DNA of 64,000 bases from Ceratothoa steindachneri (lineage: Eukaryota; Arthropoda; Malacostraca; Isopoda; Cymothoidae). Under the pieces are notes generated by a model. It had not been told where the DNA came from. It was given only the letters and a program-made list of their open reading frames with translations, and did not search any database. Made by a program: the position numbers and the translations under genes. The stretch lies in assembly GCA_963969495.1 (NCBI GenBank), contig OZ018321.1, positions 195,210,126-195,274,125 of the forward strand, given 5' to 3'. Shown here piece after piece: positions 1-9,586 of the stretch. Position 1 is the stretch's first letter. Each line of letters begins with the position of its first letter.

Positions 1-2425
1 CAGAATACCGCCCAAAGTTAACTCTCCCTCACCATATAATCATACATTCAAGTTTGGACTGTCTACCGACTCAGATGGCAAACTATTCCAGTAATCTACC
101 ACCCTATTACTACCTTCCAACTCAAATAACTTGCTAAAATCCAACTTATCCATTGAAGAACAGATTTTACAAAGCTCAAATCATATCTCCCTTCACAAAT
201 CTTATTTCAAATGAGAACATATTTAATACTCTCAGTCTATCTTCATATTCAAGGTGCTTCAGGTAAGGTATTATTTTTGTTGCCCTCCTTTATACTGACT
301 GTAGCAGATTGATGTCATGTCTAAAATGTAATGACCATGCTTGTATACAGTACTCTAAATGTGGCCTAACATACGGGTTGTAGAGTTTAAGGATAGCCTC
401 TTTACTCTTGTATCGAACATTCCTCTTAAAGTAGCCTAGAACCCTATTTGCTCTATTTTTTTGCCTCAATACACTGCTTTGAGAACTTCACTGACCTATC
501 TAATACTACGCCTAAGTTTTTCTCATCCTCAACTGAATTCAACCAATGCCCATTCATTTCATAGCTAAATTCCATATTATCCCTTCCCAATTTAAGAACG
601 TTGCCTTTTTTTAAGGTTAAAAGTCATTGCCACTTCTAAGCCCTAGCAGATTGATGTCATGTCTAAAATGTGATGACCATGCTTGTATACAGTACTCTAA
701 ATGTGGCCTAACATACGGGTTGTAGAGTTTAAGGATAGCCTCTTTACTCTTGTATCGAACATTCCTCTTAAAGTAGCCTAGAACCCTATTTGCTCTATTT
801 TTTTGCCTCAATACACTGCTTTGAGAACTTCACTGACCTATCTAATACTACGCCTAAGTTTTTCTCATCCTCAACTGAATTCAACCAATGCCCATTCATT
901 TCATAGCTAAATTCCATATTATCCCTTCCCAATTTAAGAACGTTGCCTTTTTTTAAGGTTAAAAGTCATTGCCACTTCTAAGCCCTAGCAGATTGATGTC
1001 ATGTCTAAAATGTGATGACCATGCTTGTATACAGTACTCTAAATGTGGCCTAACATACGGGTTGTAGAGTTTAAGGATAGCCTCTTTACTCTTGTATCGA
1101 ACATTCCTCTTAAAGTAGCCTAGAACCCTATTTGCTCTATTTTTTTGCCTCAATACACTGCTTTGAGAACTTCACTGACCTATCTAATACTACGCCTAAG
1201 TTTTTCTCATCCTCAACTGAATTCAACCAATGCCCATTCATTTCATAGCTAAATTCCATATTATCCCTTCCCAATTTAAGAACGTTGCCTTTTTTTAAGG
1301 TTAAAAGTCATTGCCACTTCTAAGCCCAAGCTAATAACTTATTTAAGTCACTCTGCACTTTAAAGCTACCCTCAAATTCTTTGACTACAGCTGCCAATTT
1401 AGTGTCATCAGCAAAAAATGACACTGCTATTTATAGCCTCCCCAAGATCATTTATATAAACTATGAATAATAAAGGGCCTAGAACGGATCCCTGAGGTAC
1501 GCCACTGATAACGACCCTCCACTGTGACCTCATCCCAATTCAGCACAACTCTCTGTTTCCTGTCTTTCAGCCATTCAGTTATCCAATTCAGTTAACTATC
1601 TTCTCAAGAATTTTACAAACTATAGAAGTTAAGCTTACCGGCCGAAACTCATTCGTGTTCTCTTTACTTCCCTTTTTAAAAATTGGCACTACATTCACTA
1701 GTTTCCAATCATTAGGTATTTCTCCAAATTCTAGTGATCTAGTATATATCTTCTCAAGAGCTACTGCAATACTATCTACACCTTATTTGAGTAACCTAGA
1801 TGAATGTTGTCTTGGCCAGATGTCTTACTAGTATTTAACTCCAATATAAGCCCTTTAATTATTTCTCTGTTCACATTAATAGTATTCAACACTACTTCCC
1901 TTGACCTAGAACTATCATCAATTAATCTATCTCGATTCTCTTAGAAGAAAAATGATTATTAAAAACCTCCACTATTTCGTCATCAGATTCTTTCAAAACG
2001 TCTTCATATTTAATAGGCCCTATTTTATCACTGTTAGATTTGTTATTAATTCTATAATTCCTAAAGAATTTTCTTGGAACTTTTTTATTACTTTGAGCTA
2101 AATTAATTTCTGCCGCACTTTTGCTCTTCCTAATAATCTTATTTAGCTCATTTCTGGTCGACCTATAATGTTTTAAATTTTCAAAAGTACTTTTTCTCTA
2201 TAATCGATGATATGCCCTTTTCTTCTCAGAAATTTCCCTAGCTATCTCCTGATTCCACTACACCGGCTTCCTACATTTCTTCCTAATAGTCTTCATTGGG
2301 ATAAACTGCTCCTGGACTATTTTTAGTATAGTCTTAAAAGTGTCCCACATCTCATAAGTATTCTTCCAATTCTATATCCCACCTACCATGGAACTATTCT
2401 CAACTGAAAAATGTTAGAAGAAAAC
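1..2425 (-). pseudogene. CR1/L2-like LINE ORF2 fragment, reverse transcriptase
   Basis: Degenerate ORF2 read on the minus strand, so the 5' side is near 2425 and the 3' side runs off the window at position 1. From 2300 down to 2000 it encodes the linker between endonuclease and RT (PMKTIRKKCRKPV, then a basic segment ending in KVPRKFFRNYR). Near 1510-1480 it has the RT box [20 protein letters not shown], and near 1425-1395 the catalytic FADDTKLA box, offset by one base. The C-terminal region follows, with YVRPHLEYCIQAWSSHFR and the terminal RVVDYWNSLP. Multiple stops and frameshifts make it nonfunctional. The endonuclease is absent, consistent with 5' truncation typical of target-primed insertion. 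The exact clade within the CR1 group is inferred from these boxes. Confidence 0.85.
303..1328 (-). repeat. Three tandem 342-bp units inside the CR1-like RT
   Basis: Units begin at 303, 645 and 987, each 342 bp (114 codons, so in frame). They are almost identical; the first differs by an A/G in the TAATGACC versus TGATGACC context near 331. Each carries the same RT C-terminal segment from NVLKLGRDN through NRANRVLGYFKRNVRYK to EYCIQAWSSHF. The host LINE is otherwise strongly decayed, so the near-identity of the units implies recent amplification or an assembly artefact. Confidence 0.95.
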
Positions 2426-2429
2426 ACCA

Positions 2430-3045
2430 AAATTATTGACCATGCCCCAGATCGCCGGCAACTACTTTTTCTAGAAGCCATTCACATACAAGTAAAACAA
2501 CCAAAGCTTAAAATTCAATTCAATTCAAACGGAATACTACCAAGCGGCAAAATTAGGAACCGAACCACGAGGGATAACTAATCCCTCTTCCCCTATCAAG
2601 ACCCTTCATCGCCTTAAATGTCACCAGGAATTTGACCTACGTTTCACAGCCTAATCCTCCCGATCCTGTCCTAACTTGCTCACAAGTTCGTCAGTATGTT
2701 TACACTAGTAGATCTCCTCGTTCGTTTGTACATTTGTAATAATTCATTGATGTATAAATCACTGTTTTCTCTTTTTATTTGTAGTTTTATTTTAATCTCT
2801 GAAGAGGATACAAGTGTATTGAAACGCGTAAGATAAATATTGTTTTATTAAAGGAATCTTTTCTTATTGCCTCTTTTAAGTTTAATAACTGACTTTTAAA
2901 GAATTTCGGTGAACTTAATCCACGAGCTCAACCTAGACATAAAAGCAAATATAAGGCAAATCGAAAGATGTGAAAAGAAAATCACGAATGCAAAATTAGC
3001 CGTCGCTTTTAATAAAGCTTGTTACGATGAAAATATTTTGCGTAC

Positions 3046-3048
<3 letters not shown>
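2430..3048 (+). mobile_element. Penelope-like element, 3' end plus ORF start (pLTR-like)
   Basis: The left part (2440-2530) encodes the end of a GIY-YIG endonuclease: RRQLLFLEAIHIQVKQPKLK, matching the family's conserved C-terminal helix. About 350 bp of noncoding sequence follows, containing the hammerhead-like motif at 2795-2834. From about 2909 there is an ORF start rich in Lys/Glu (IRQIERCEKKITNAK) ending in AVAFNKACYDENIL, which runs directly into (TA)n. An element end followed by the start of the same ORF is the arrangement expected of the partly tandem Penelope copies that create a pLTR. The same order recurs at 61.2-62.06 kb and, inverted, at 3134-3330. The upstream limit abuts the CR1-like LINE. 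Assignment to Penelope is from the endonuclease motif; clade unknown. Confidence 0.7.
2795..2834 (+). ncRNA. Hammerhead-ribozyme-like motif, type I, in Penelope pLTR
   Basis: CTGAAGA (2799-2805) fits the conserved CUGANGA core. A hairpin GATAC-AAGT-GTATT (2807-2820) would be stem II with one unpaired G at 2806, then GAAA (2821-2824). A minimal stem III ACGCGT closes on the expected A-U pair, followed by an allowed A at the cleavage position (2830). ATCT (2795-2798) and AGAT (2831-2834) pair as stem I. Penelope-like elements are known to carry such minimal hammerheads. The stem II bulge means activity is uncertain. Confidence 0.45.

Positions 3049-3133
<85 letters not shown>
3049..3133. repeat. 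(TA)n microsatellite between inverted Penelope ends
   Basis: About 85 bp of TA with one AAA interruption near 3112. The left flank is the plus-strand Penelope ORF start and the right flank is a diverged copy of it on the opposite strand. Confidence 0.98.
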
Positions 3134-3330
3134 GCAAATTTTGTTGAAGACCACGGTGTATTTCGCCTTAGTTAATTTCCTTTGGCAAATTTCTATTCTT
3201 CTAACTGTCTTTTTTATTCCATCTCGCAGATGGTAGATCACTTGTCCTGTATTCATTTTTTTTAAATGAATGGGTTTGGTAAGAATCAAACTAAATTGCT
3301 GAGCTTTCGATCATCTTCGGAGCGTCTTGA
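3134..3330 (-). mobile_element. Inverted Penelope-like ORF start
   Basis: On the minus strand, an ORF begins near 3250 (MNTGQVIYHLRDG) and continues RRIEICQRKLTKAKYTVVFN, then KIC, and enters (TA)n. This aligns by eye with the plus-strand copy (QIERCEKKITNAKLAVAFNK). Upstream on the same strand, near 3320-3300, lies CCGAAGATGATCGAAAGC, which resembles the CTGAAGA...GAAAC motif of the plus copy but with a C for the essential U and too short a stem II. Two ends of the same family thus face each other across the TA array. The intact element body is absent. Confidence 0.6.
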
Positions 3331-3369
3331 TATATTCTTTCCTCCTTTACCAATGAAATGTATAGTCGG

Positions 3370-4326
3370 AATCGGACTGAATGAAAGACAACGGTTTTTA
3401 GGCCGTCGCCCTCCTAACGGAAAAACTCGCATGCAACAAAGCTGAGAGAAAATACGTAGACGTGGTGCTGCGTGATCTAAAGAAGGCCTTCGATATGGTC
3501 TGGCTGAGAGGGCTGCAATTCAAGATCCTTAACCTCTAGCTGAACCCTATCGTGGAAAGGGGTCTTTGTGACTATCTCATGGATAGGAGAGCCCAAATCG
3601 CGATCGAGGGCTGCAAGGGACCCGAATTCGAACTCGAGACGGGAGTTCCACAAGGCAGCTGTCTGAGCGCGTTGTTGTATCTCTTGTACACAATTGACCT
3701 CCCTACTCCAGTGAGGGACGATTCGATGTATCTGCAATACGTAGATGACATCACACAAATCGTTCCAAGTCTAATCAGGAACGCTGGAGTTCAAGCAAGG
3801 GCGACAGCTGCCGGGATTGATAACATTAATCGTTATGAAAAAAAAGGTGGAAACTAAAGACTAACCGTACTGATAATTTCGATGAACCACCGGAGATTAG
3901 ACCACGTCCTCTTTGAGAATAAACTTTATCTGTACTCTAAAGAGGGAAATTTCTTTACAAATCAGGATAAAGGCCCACGTAAACAACAGTTTCCCTAGCC
4001 AAAAGAGAGCTGAATAAACTGTAGCGTTTCCGAAGCCTCAACGTGCAAAATAAGAGTAAACTCTACACGGCCTTGGTACGCTCCGTCCTGGTGTACCTGG
4101 CCGTAATCACGCAGATGGCAAGTTGTTCCTCTCACAGGACGATGCAGAAGGTACAGAATCAAGCTACACTGCTTATAACTGGCACGAAAAGGATAACCGT
4201 ATTGGACAACCAGTTCTACATGATAGAACCGGACTAAACCAGATTAATATGGAGATCCAGAGGCTAGTAAGAAAGATATGGGACAAAGTAAAACAAGAAA
4301 TACTCCAACAATCAACAACAATTTAG
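3370..4326 (+). pseudogene. Jockey-like non-LTR reverse transcriptase fragment
   Basis: The translation starts near 3395 with AVALLTEKLACNKAERKYVD and DLKKAFDMVWLRG, the RT block with the first catalytic Asp. It continues with ETGVPQGSCLSALLYLLY and YLQYVDDITQI, the YVDD catalytic box, near 3735-3765. The thumb and C-terminal segments follow at 4043-4320 (NKSKLYTALVRSVLVY, MQKVQNQATLL). There is a stop between DLKKAF and the GVPQG region (3539) and further stops and a frame change at 3855-4040. The endonuclease and ORF1 are missing, consistent with 5' truncation. Jockey-clade placement is an inference from the RY(E)K and NKSKLY segments. Confidence 0.8.
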
Positions 4327-4379
4327 ATATTTTCTAAAACAAACAACGTACAGTAGAAAGGACATCTTTATTCCTCAGC

Positions 4380-4890
4380 GAAAGAAACTGCACAAGAGAA
4401 AATATAAGACCCATCTACACCTAACAATAAACAAAAGGCAATGAACTTTAATAAAAAGAGGCGAAATGCCCAAATTAAAATTTAACTAAAACTAAAAGAA
4501 GAGAAAGGACAATAAAAAGTATAAAGAAAAAGAGGCAGTGCGCCCAAGGTAAAATTAAATTAACATAAAAAGATGAAAAGAAGAATAAATAATAAAAAAA
4601 TAACCAAAATAATAATAAGAAAAGGAAGATAGATTAACAGAAATAACCTAAACGTAAACGAAAAGAGGCGAAGTGCCCAAACTAAGATTTAAATTGAAAA
4701 TAAGAAATGAATACTTAAATACAATAACAAAAAGCATAGCTATAATTTAAGTAGAAAGATAATAAAGAATTAATAAATAATAAAGTACAAATAAAAGAGG
4801 CAAAAATCCCCATCTGAAACTAGAGAATAGTTAGAAAAATAAAAACAACTAGAAAGGATTGAAAGCCACGACGGAGGAACCTCTTAATAG
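4380..4890 (+). repeat. A-rich 3' UTR with recurring GAGGCGAARTGCCC motif
   Basis: A-rich sequence directly after the Jockey-like RT. A motif like AAGAGGCGAAATGCCCAA occurs near 4458, 4530 (diverged), 4660 and 4795 (diverged), separated by roughly 70-135 bp. This is most simply the element's 3' UTR, with partial repeats ahead of the poly(A)/TA end. No coding potential seen. Confidence 0.6.

Positions 4891-4893
<3 letters not shown>

Positions 4894-4972
<79 letters not shown>
4894..4972. repeat. (TA)n microsatellite
   Basis: About 79 bp of uninterrupted TA. It separates the Jockey-like 3' UTR from a short segment that repeats a related motif (GAAAGCCACGACGGAGG on the left, GAAAGTCATCGACGG on the right), so the array may have expanded inside the UTR. 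Confidence 0.98.
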
Positions 4973-4974
<2 letters not shown>

Positions 4975-5164
4975 AAGAACCTGGAAGAACCTGAAAGTCA
5001 TCGACGGTCAGCAACATTATTGACGGAGGAAAAATATTTTTTTAAACAAACAAGAATAAGAAAGTATGCTAGTGATGCCCTCAACACCAAGGCAAACAGT
5101 AAACAGTTTCGCACCCATGAAAACCTACCACTTTCATTAACTTGAACTGGTTTTTAAGGGATAT

Positions 5165-5768
5165 TTAGTCCGCCTTGTTTGATGATCGTAACGTTAGAGG
5201 AAACGAGCCAATCCAGTGAGTGGAATTTTTAAACAACTTTAATGTTCGATTCCATCGTAACGCTTGACTATTGATGGCCGGCTTTTCTTCGTTTATTAAA
5301 ATGGCTTCTAAGATGTTCAGCCTAGCTTTATTTCCTTCTTTTCTTTTAATTACGGTGTTGTCAACTAGAATATCTCTTGTTAGGTTGATGTTGTGCGCGC
5401 TCTCCATATGATTTTTAGGTCCTCCGCTTTGCACATGCATGGTTAAACGTCTCGAAGTGTGGTAGTTGTCATGCCAATATATTTTGAGTTATTATAAAGC
5501 TTGCAGTCTTTATTGGGGCAGATGAACTCGTAAACTATGTTGGTTGACTTGAGTTTCGAGGAGTTTTGGCAGCTGTTGTGTTTTCATAAGGAGATTGTTG
5601 GCTTTTCTTGTTTTATAGTAAATAATCAGTTGAATTTTATCCATTTGATTCTTAACCTTGATGTTTTTTTTCATCTATTTTACCGTAACATCAACATCAA
5701 GGTTAAGAATCAAATAGATAAAATTCAATTGATTATTTACTATAAACAACAAAAGCAAACAATCTTCT

Positions 5769-5771
<3 letters not shown>
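5165..5771 (-). pseudogene. Penelope-like element: RT-EN linker and GIY-YIG endonuclease
   Basis: On the minus strand, 5665-5586 encodes the pre-endonuclease linker ([14 protein letters not shown]). The GIY-YIG core follows near 5525-5440: VYEFICPNKDCKLY, then SKYIGMTTTTL. After a frameshift near 5445 comes MHVQSGGPKNHMESAHNIN and the C-terminal helix KARLNILEAILINEEKPAIN, with stop at 5165. The Tyr-Ile-Gly motif and the downstream Glu helix are those of the Penelope endonuclease. RT is missing: the element is truncated at the palindrome that ends in (TA)n. The frameshift and truncation make it nonfunctional. Confidence 0.85.
5586..5771. repeat. Large palindrome, ~80-bp arms, 27-bp spacer
   Basis: Left arm 5586-5665 and right arm 5693-5771 are reverse complements with only scattered mismatches. 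Both arms encode, on opposite strands, the same Penelope linker peptide (KVKNQ[IM][10 protein letters not shown]). It is therefore an inverted duplication of Penelope coding sequence, abutting (TA)n on the right. Confidence 0.92.

Positions 5772-5773
<2 letters not shown>

Positions 5774-5865
<92 letters not shown>
5774..5865. repeat. (TA)n microsatellite at Penelope palindrome end
   Basis: About 92 bp of TA immediately after the palindrome's right arm. Confidence 0.98.
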
Positions 5866-5867
<2 letters not shown>

Positions 5868-5996
5868 ATAAAACCACAGTAATAGGATTAATTTTATATG
5901 AGAAACCAGGTTACGACGGGAACATCCGTCATCGTCAGTGGCTGGTGGACAAGTGAAATACAGAAGTTGCTTAACGTACAAACACACAAATCAGTT

Positions 5997-6073
5997 GGGC
6001 TAAGGTGGATGATGCGGGACTGTAGCGCATGTCAAAAATGCCACTACAGTCCTTCATCATCCACCTTAGGCCC
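5997..6073. repeat. Imperfect hairpin, ~31-bp arms, MITE-like
   Basis: The left arm GGCTAAGGTGGATGATG... and right arm ...CATCATCCACCTTAGGCC are inverted copies with a few mismatches and a loop of about 13 nt. No ORF. It may be a tiny foldback element or part of an unknown 5' region ahead of the I-group LINE. Confidence 0.8.
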
Positions 6074-6366
6074 ACCTATTTTCACAGGGTAGATGCCGAC
6101 CTTCTTCACAGCCAACTATCCCGCATCGGCGCTGAGAAGGGAGGGGACAATGTTCCCTAACCCCTGAGCTCCAGTTTGTGATGGTGGGTTTTTAACAAAC
6201 TGCTTCATCTCCACCCATACCTTCCTCACATCGCTTTTCATTTTCTCTTTAAACTATCAATTTTACGCCGTGTCCGAGGGGGAGCCACCATGCTGAGGGA
6301 CTGTCAGGCCACCAGGGGGAAGGGGTGGTCTTAAATTGCGGCACCTGGCTCTGCCAGGCATGTACG

Positions 6367-6399
6367 CACCCCTTGCAGGGCAGGCTACTGCAAGGGGTG
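6367..6399. repeat. Perfect 12-bp stem-loop in I-element 5' region
   Basis: CACCCCTTGCAG and CTGCAAGGGGTG flank a 9-nt loop. Just upstream, CCTGGCTCTGCCAGG (6343-6357) is a second small hairpin. Both lie ahead of ORF1, so they may structure the 5' UTR of the element's RNA. Confidence 0.9.
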
Positions 6400-6436
6400 A
6401 TGAGCGTCTGCATCCCGTGAGAAAATTAGGGTCCCC

Positions 6437-8384
6437 ATGCCCAAGGATGCAAATATAAAAAAACTTCCCATTTCCCACTCACAATCAACGGAGCCGCCTT
6501 CGGGCAGCTCCACAGGAAAAATGGAGGCCCTCCCCTGTGTGATTGGGCAGGGGACCCTCCAAATTTCTCTAACCGGAGAGGAGGCTTACTCCTCTCCTTC
6601 GCCTACGGGTGTAGGGGACTCTCCCTCAACCCCTTGCCTGGAGATGCCTCCAGGCAGCTCCCTGTTTCCAGCGGCAGTCCTCCTTTTACTTTCCAAGGGG
6701 ACTGCCAAGAAAGCCAGCAGGCAGCCTATAGCTAACCACTCTCCATGGAATCGGGAAGCTAGGGCAAACCCCTTAGGGAGCAGAGGGAAGCCAGGCTCCT
6801 TCGGTCGCTTCCCTCTAAAGACCTATTGGCTAGAATACTGAACCTAGCTGGGGTCAAGGTCTGTGCCTCCCAAGACGGCACTAAAGACACTGCTGCCAAT
6901 AGGACCTGTGATGTCCTGGGGGGATGGCCAAATGGAGGATCTACCCGAGCTAGACATGGTCCTTGAGGCAACCCAGCCTCAGACGGTAGGGCATTCCATG
7001 GGAGCGAATCCAAACTAAGCGCCAAGCACCGAACTCGAGTCCGATCCTATGCAAGGTCCTCCTCAAACAGCCCGGGTTTCCAAAGCAGTAAAAGGAAGGG
7101 AGGAATCTCAACCTCCAACCGGTGCCACTACGACTGCCAGGACATTCTTCATCTCGGAGAGGGACCTTGCTGAAGCCGGTACATCTCGCTTGGGGACATC
7201 TGCCTGCGGAGGGTAGAAGAGGTCTCATTCCCCGCCATCCTATCCTAAAACGAAAAAAACAACAAAAAAAGACTCGGGGGCTCCTCTCCATCTGCGGGAG
7301 CTGCGGGGACGGCTGGGTCTGCTGCCATTTCAGTAAGCGACCAAGCCAAGATCGGCACATCCGGACCCTCTGCCCCGCGCCGGGTACAAAGCCACTGACT
7401 ATGACCAAAAGGGCTCAGGGCGGAGCCTCGATAACATCATGGCCCCTCATTCAGAGATTACCTGGCGTTTTTAAGCCCGCTGGCTTCAAACGCTTTCTCG
7501 TTATTCGTTCCACTGATGGCACTATGTTAGCTAAGGGCAACATGATAGATCAGAGAAGAGCTTTAGCTAGTGTGATTGGTAGAGAGCCGAAGGTGAGCTA
7601 TTTCTCGGACGGGAGCCTTTTGGCGAATGCGTCGAATCCCTCAGAGGGGGCCATGATTTGTGCCCTTCGGACACTTGATGGCACGTCTGTGAGTGTGACG
7701 CCGCACTCTACCATGAACTTTGTGAAAGGAGTAGTTTATGTGAGCCAACTCGTTGACTACTCCATAGAGGACATCACCTTAGAGCTGGCCGACCATGGGG
7801 CGGTTAAGGTAGAACGTGTGTTGAGACAACAAGGATGGGCCTCGATACCCACCCTTACACTTTGCCACGATCGACTGTGACAAGCACCCTGAGTCGGTGC
7901 GTGCCGGTTGATACCGTTACCGCGTTAAGGCATTCGTGCCACTGCCGCGAAGGTGCTATTACTGTCACCGCTTCGGCCATATGAATCGCTCATGTAGACG
8001 TGCAAAGTCACGGTCACACGAACTCTGTGTAAATTGCTTCAAGGCCGCACACGGAGTTCTGCTTCTTCGAAGCAATGTGATGCATATCTCCTTGAGAAAT
8101 AAATCCTGGCCGTTCAGGCCCAGGATTGACTCTCATTCGGCGATGCTAAGGACTTATTTCTGGCGTGCCCGGCTCTGCATGGGACTTCTTACGCCTCAAT
8201 GCTTAGAAAGACACCCTCTGCTCCTAGCCAATCCAGGCTAACGAGCATGGTTGTTTCCGCCCCCATTCGGAACCCTTCTGCGGGTTCTACTCAACCCAAG
8301 CGCTCCCCTGGTAAAGCTGGAGGCACAAAGGGTTCACACCCCCCTTCTTCCAGCGTAAGCGTTTCACCTCCACCGAGTCACTAG
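6437..8384 (+). pseudogene. I-group LINE ORF1 (gag-like) with zinc knuckles
   Basis: Spread over three frames. The N-terminal part (6437-6841) is low-complexity and Pro/Ser-rich. The central, conserved part (7400-7880) includes FLVIRSTDGTML, EPKVSYFSDGSLL, PHSTMNFVKGVVY and AVKVERVLR, the pattern of an RNA-binding domain found before the knuckles in ORF1 proteins. After a frame change, 7936-8070 carries CYYCHRFGHMNRSC (a CCHC knuckle) followed by CVNC. The C-terminal tail is Ser/Pro-rich. ORF1 proteins of this type bind element RNA in ribonucleoprotein particles. At least two frameshifts separate the parts. Confidence 0.8.
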
Positions 8385-8799
8385 ATTCACAGAGGGCAAT
8401 ATCCCTGAAGTTGGTCGCCAGGCCATCTTCCGGGGTTCCTAAAGCTGCTCCCCGAAAGGAGGACAGCAATAAAGAAGCTTTGGCTCCTTCACCCACGCCT
8501 AGTGGTGGGCTTAGTGGCCTGCAACGCTCACCTAAAGTTACGAGGTGGAGGGAGGAAAACACTTACCTAGCAAGACAAACCTCCCCCAATATGTCCTCGA
8601 AGGCGGCAACGCCTTCCGCGCATCGTCCGGCCAACAGCACCCGGGGTTCTGCCTCCGGAAAGTTTACGGCCATTCCCGTGAGGGTATTCTGTTCGAAGAG
8701 GGCCCCTACGTCTCTTCCAAGCTATGCCTGGAGGGCATATTCTTTCAATGGAATTGCCTTGGACTCCAGGATAACTAGGAGGAGCTGTGGAGGCTTGTC

Positions 8800-9480
8800 T
8801 CATCCCATTCCCCGTTAGCTATTTTTCTGCAGGAGACCATGCTAGGCGCGTTCCCCTTGCCCGCCCTCCTGGGGTATAAGGGTTTTGCGACCCCACCACC
8901 ATAAGATGGGGGCCGGGCTGGGGGATGTGCAGTTTACACCCGGCATGATGTCTCCGTGTTCCTTTTCATTTTAGATACCTCCTTTTAGGCAGTGGCTCTG
9001 CAGCTTCACTTAGATAGGAGGTATACTGTTATTTCTGCGTACATTCCACCGTCAGCTGACTTTGACGCTGGGGACTTCCGCCACGTCGTGGCATGGTTGC
9101 CGAGGCCCTTTCTTTAGCTTGGAGATCTGAACGGCAGACATCCTCTCTGGGGAGACTACTCAATAAATCCCAGGGGACAAGTCCTTGCCAATCTGATTCA
9201 AGAGCTTGAGATAGGTGTCCTAAATGTGGATAAATTTACGCATCACTGCCTGAAACCGCTTCATTTTCTTGCCTTGATCTATCTCTGTGCTCTCTGGATG
9301 GACAGCCTAATTTTTATTGGGGGGTGGACGATGGCTTTCATGGTAGTGATCACTTTCCCATTCAAATATCATTTTCAGAGCATTTTTCACCTGATAACCA
9401 ACCTCAGTGGTATTTGCCGCGGGCGCGGTAGCCTGAATTTCAGGAGATGATTGAATTCTCTATCTGAGTCGAGGGGTTTA
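8800..9480 (+). pseudogene. I-group LINE ORF2: endonuclease domain
   Basis: A broken endonuclease/exonuclease/phosphatase domain. Visible pieces are LQETMLG at the start, the HDVSVF segment with RRYTVISAYIPPSADF (8985-9060), and GDLNGRHPLWGD (9115-9155), which carries the catalytic Asp/Asn of this fold. Frame changes and stops occur throughout. Its role in an intact element is to nick target DNA for reverse transcription. It lies between ORF1 and RT as expected. Confidence 0.75.
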
Positions 9481-9586
9481 GGTAGATGAGGCTTTTGAGT
9501 CCTTCTCCATCAACCTCATCGTAGCGGGCCTGAAAACAATTCCCAGGACGTCTGGCTGTTTTGCACGCTGACCCCTTCCGTGGTGG

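Noticed and set aside
3300..3320. Hammerhead on the minus strand (CCGAAGATGATCGAAAGC)
   Set aside because: C replaces the core U and stem II is too short.
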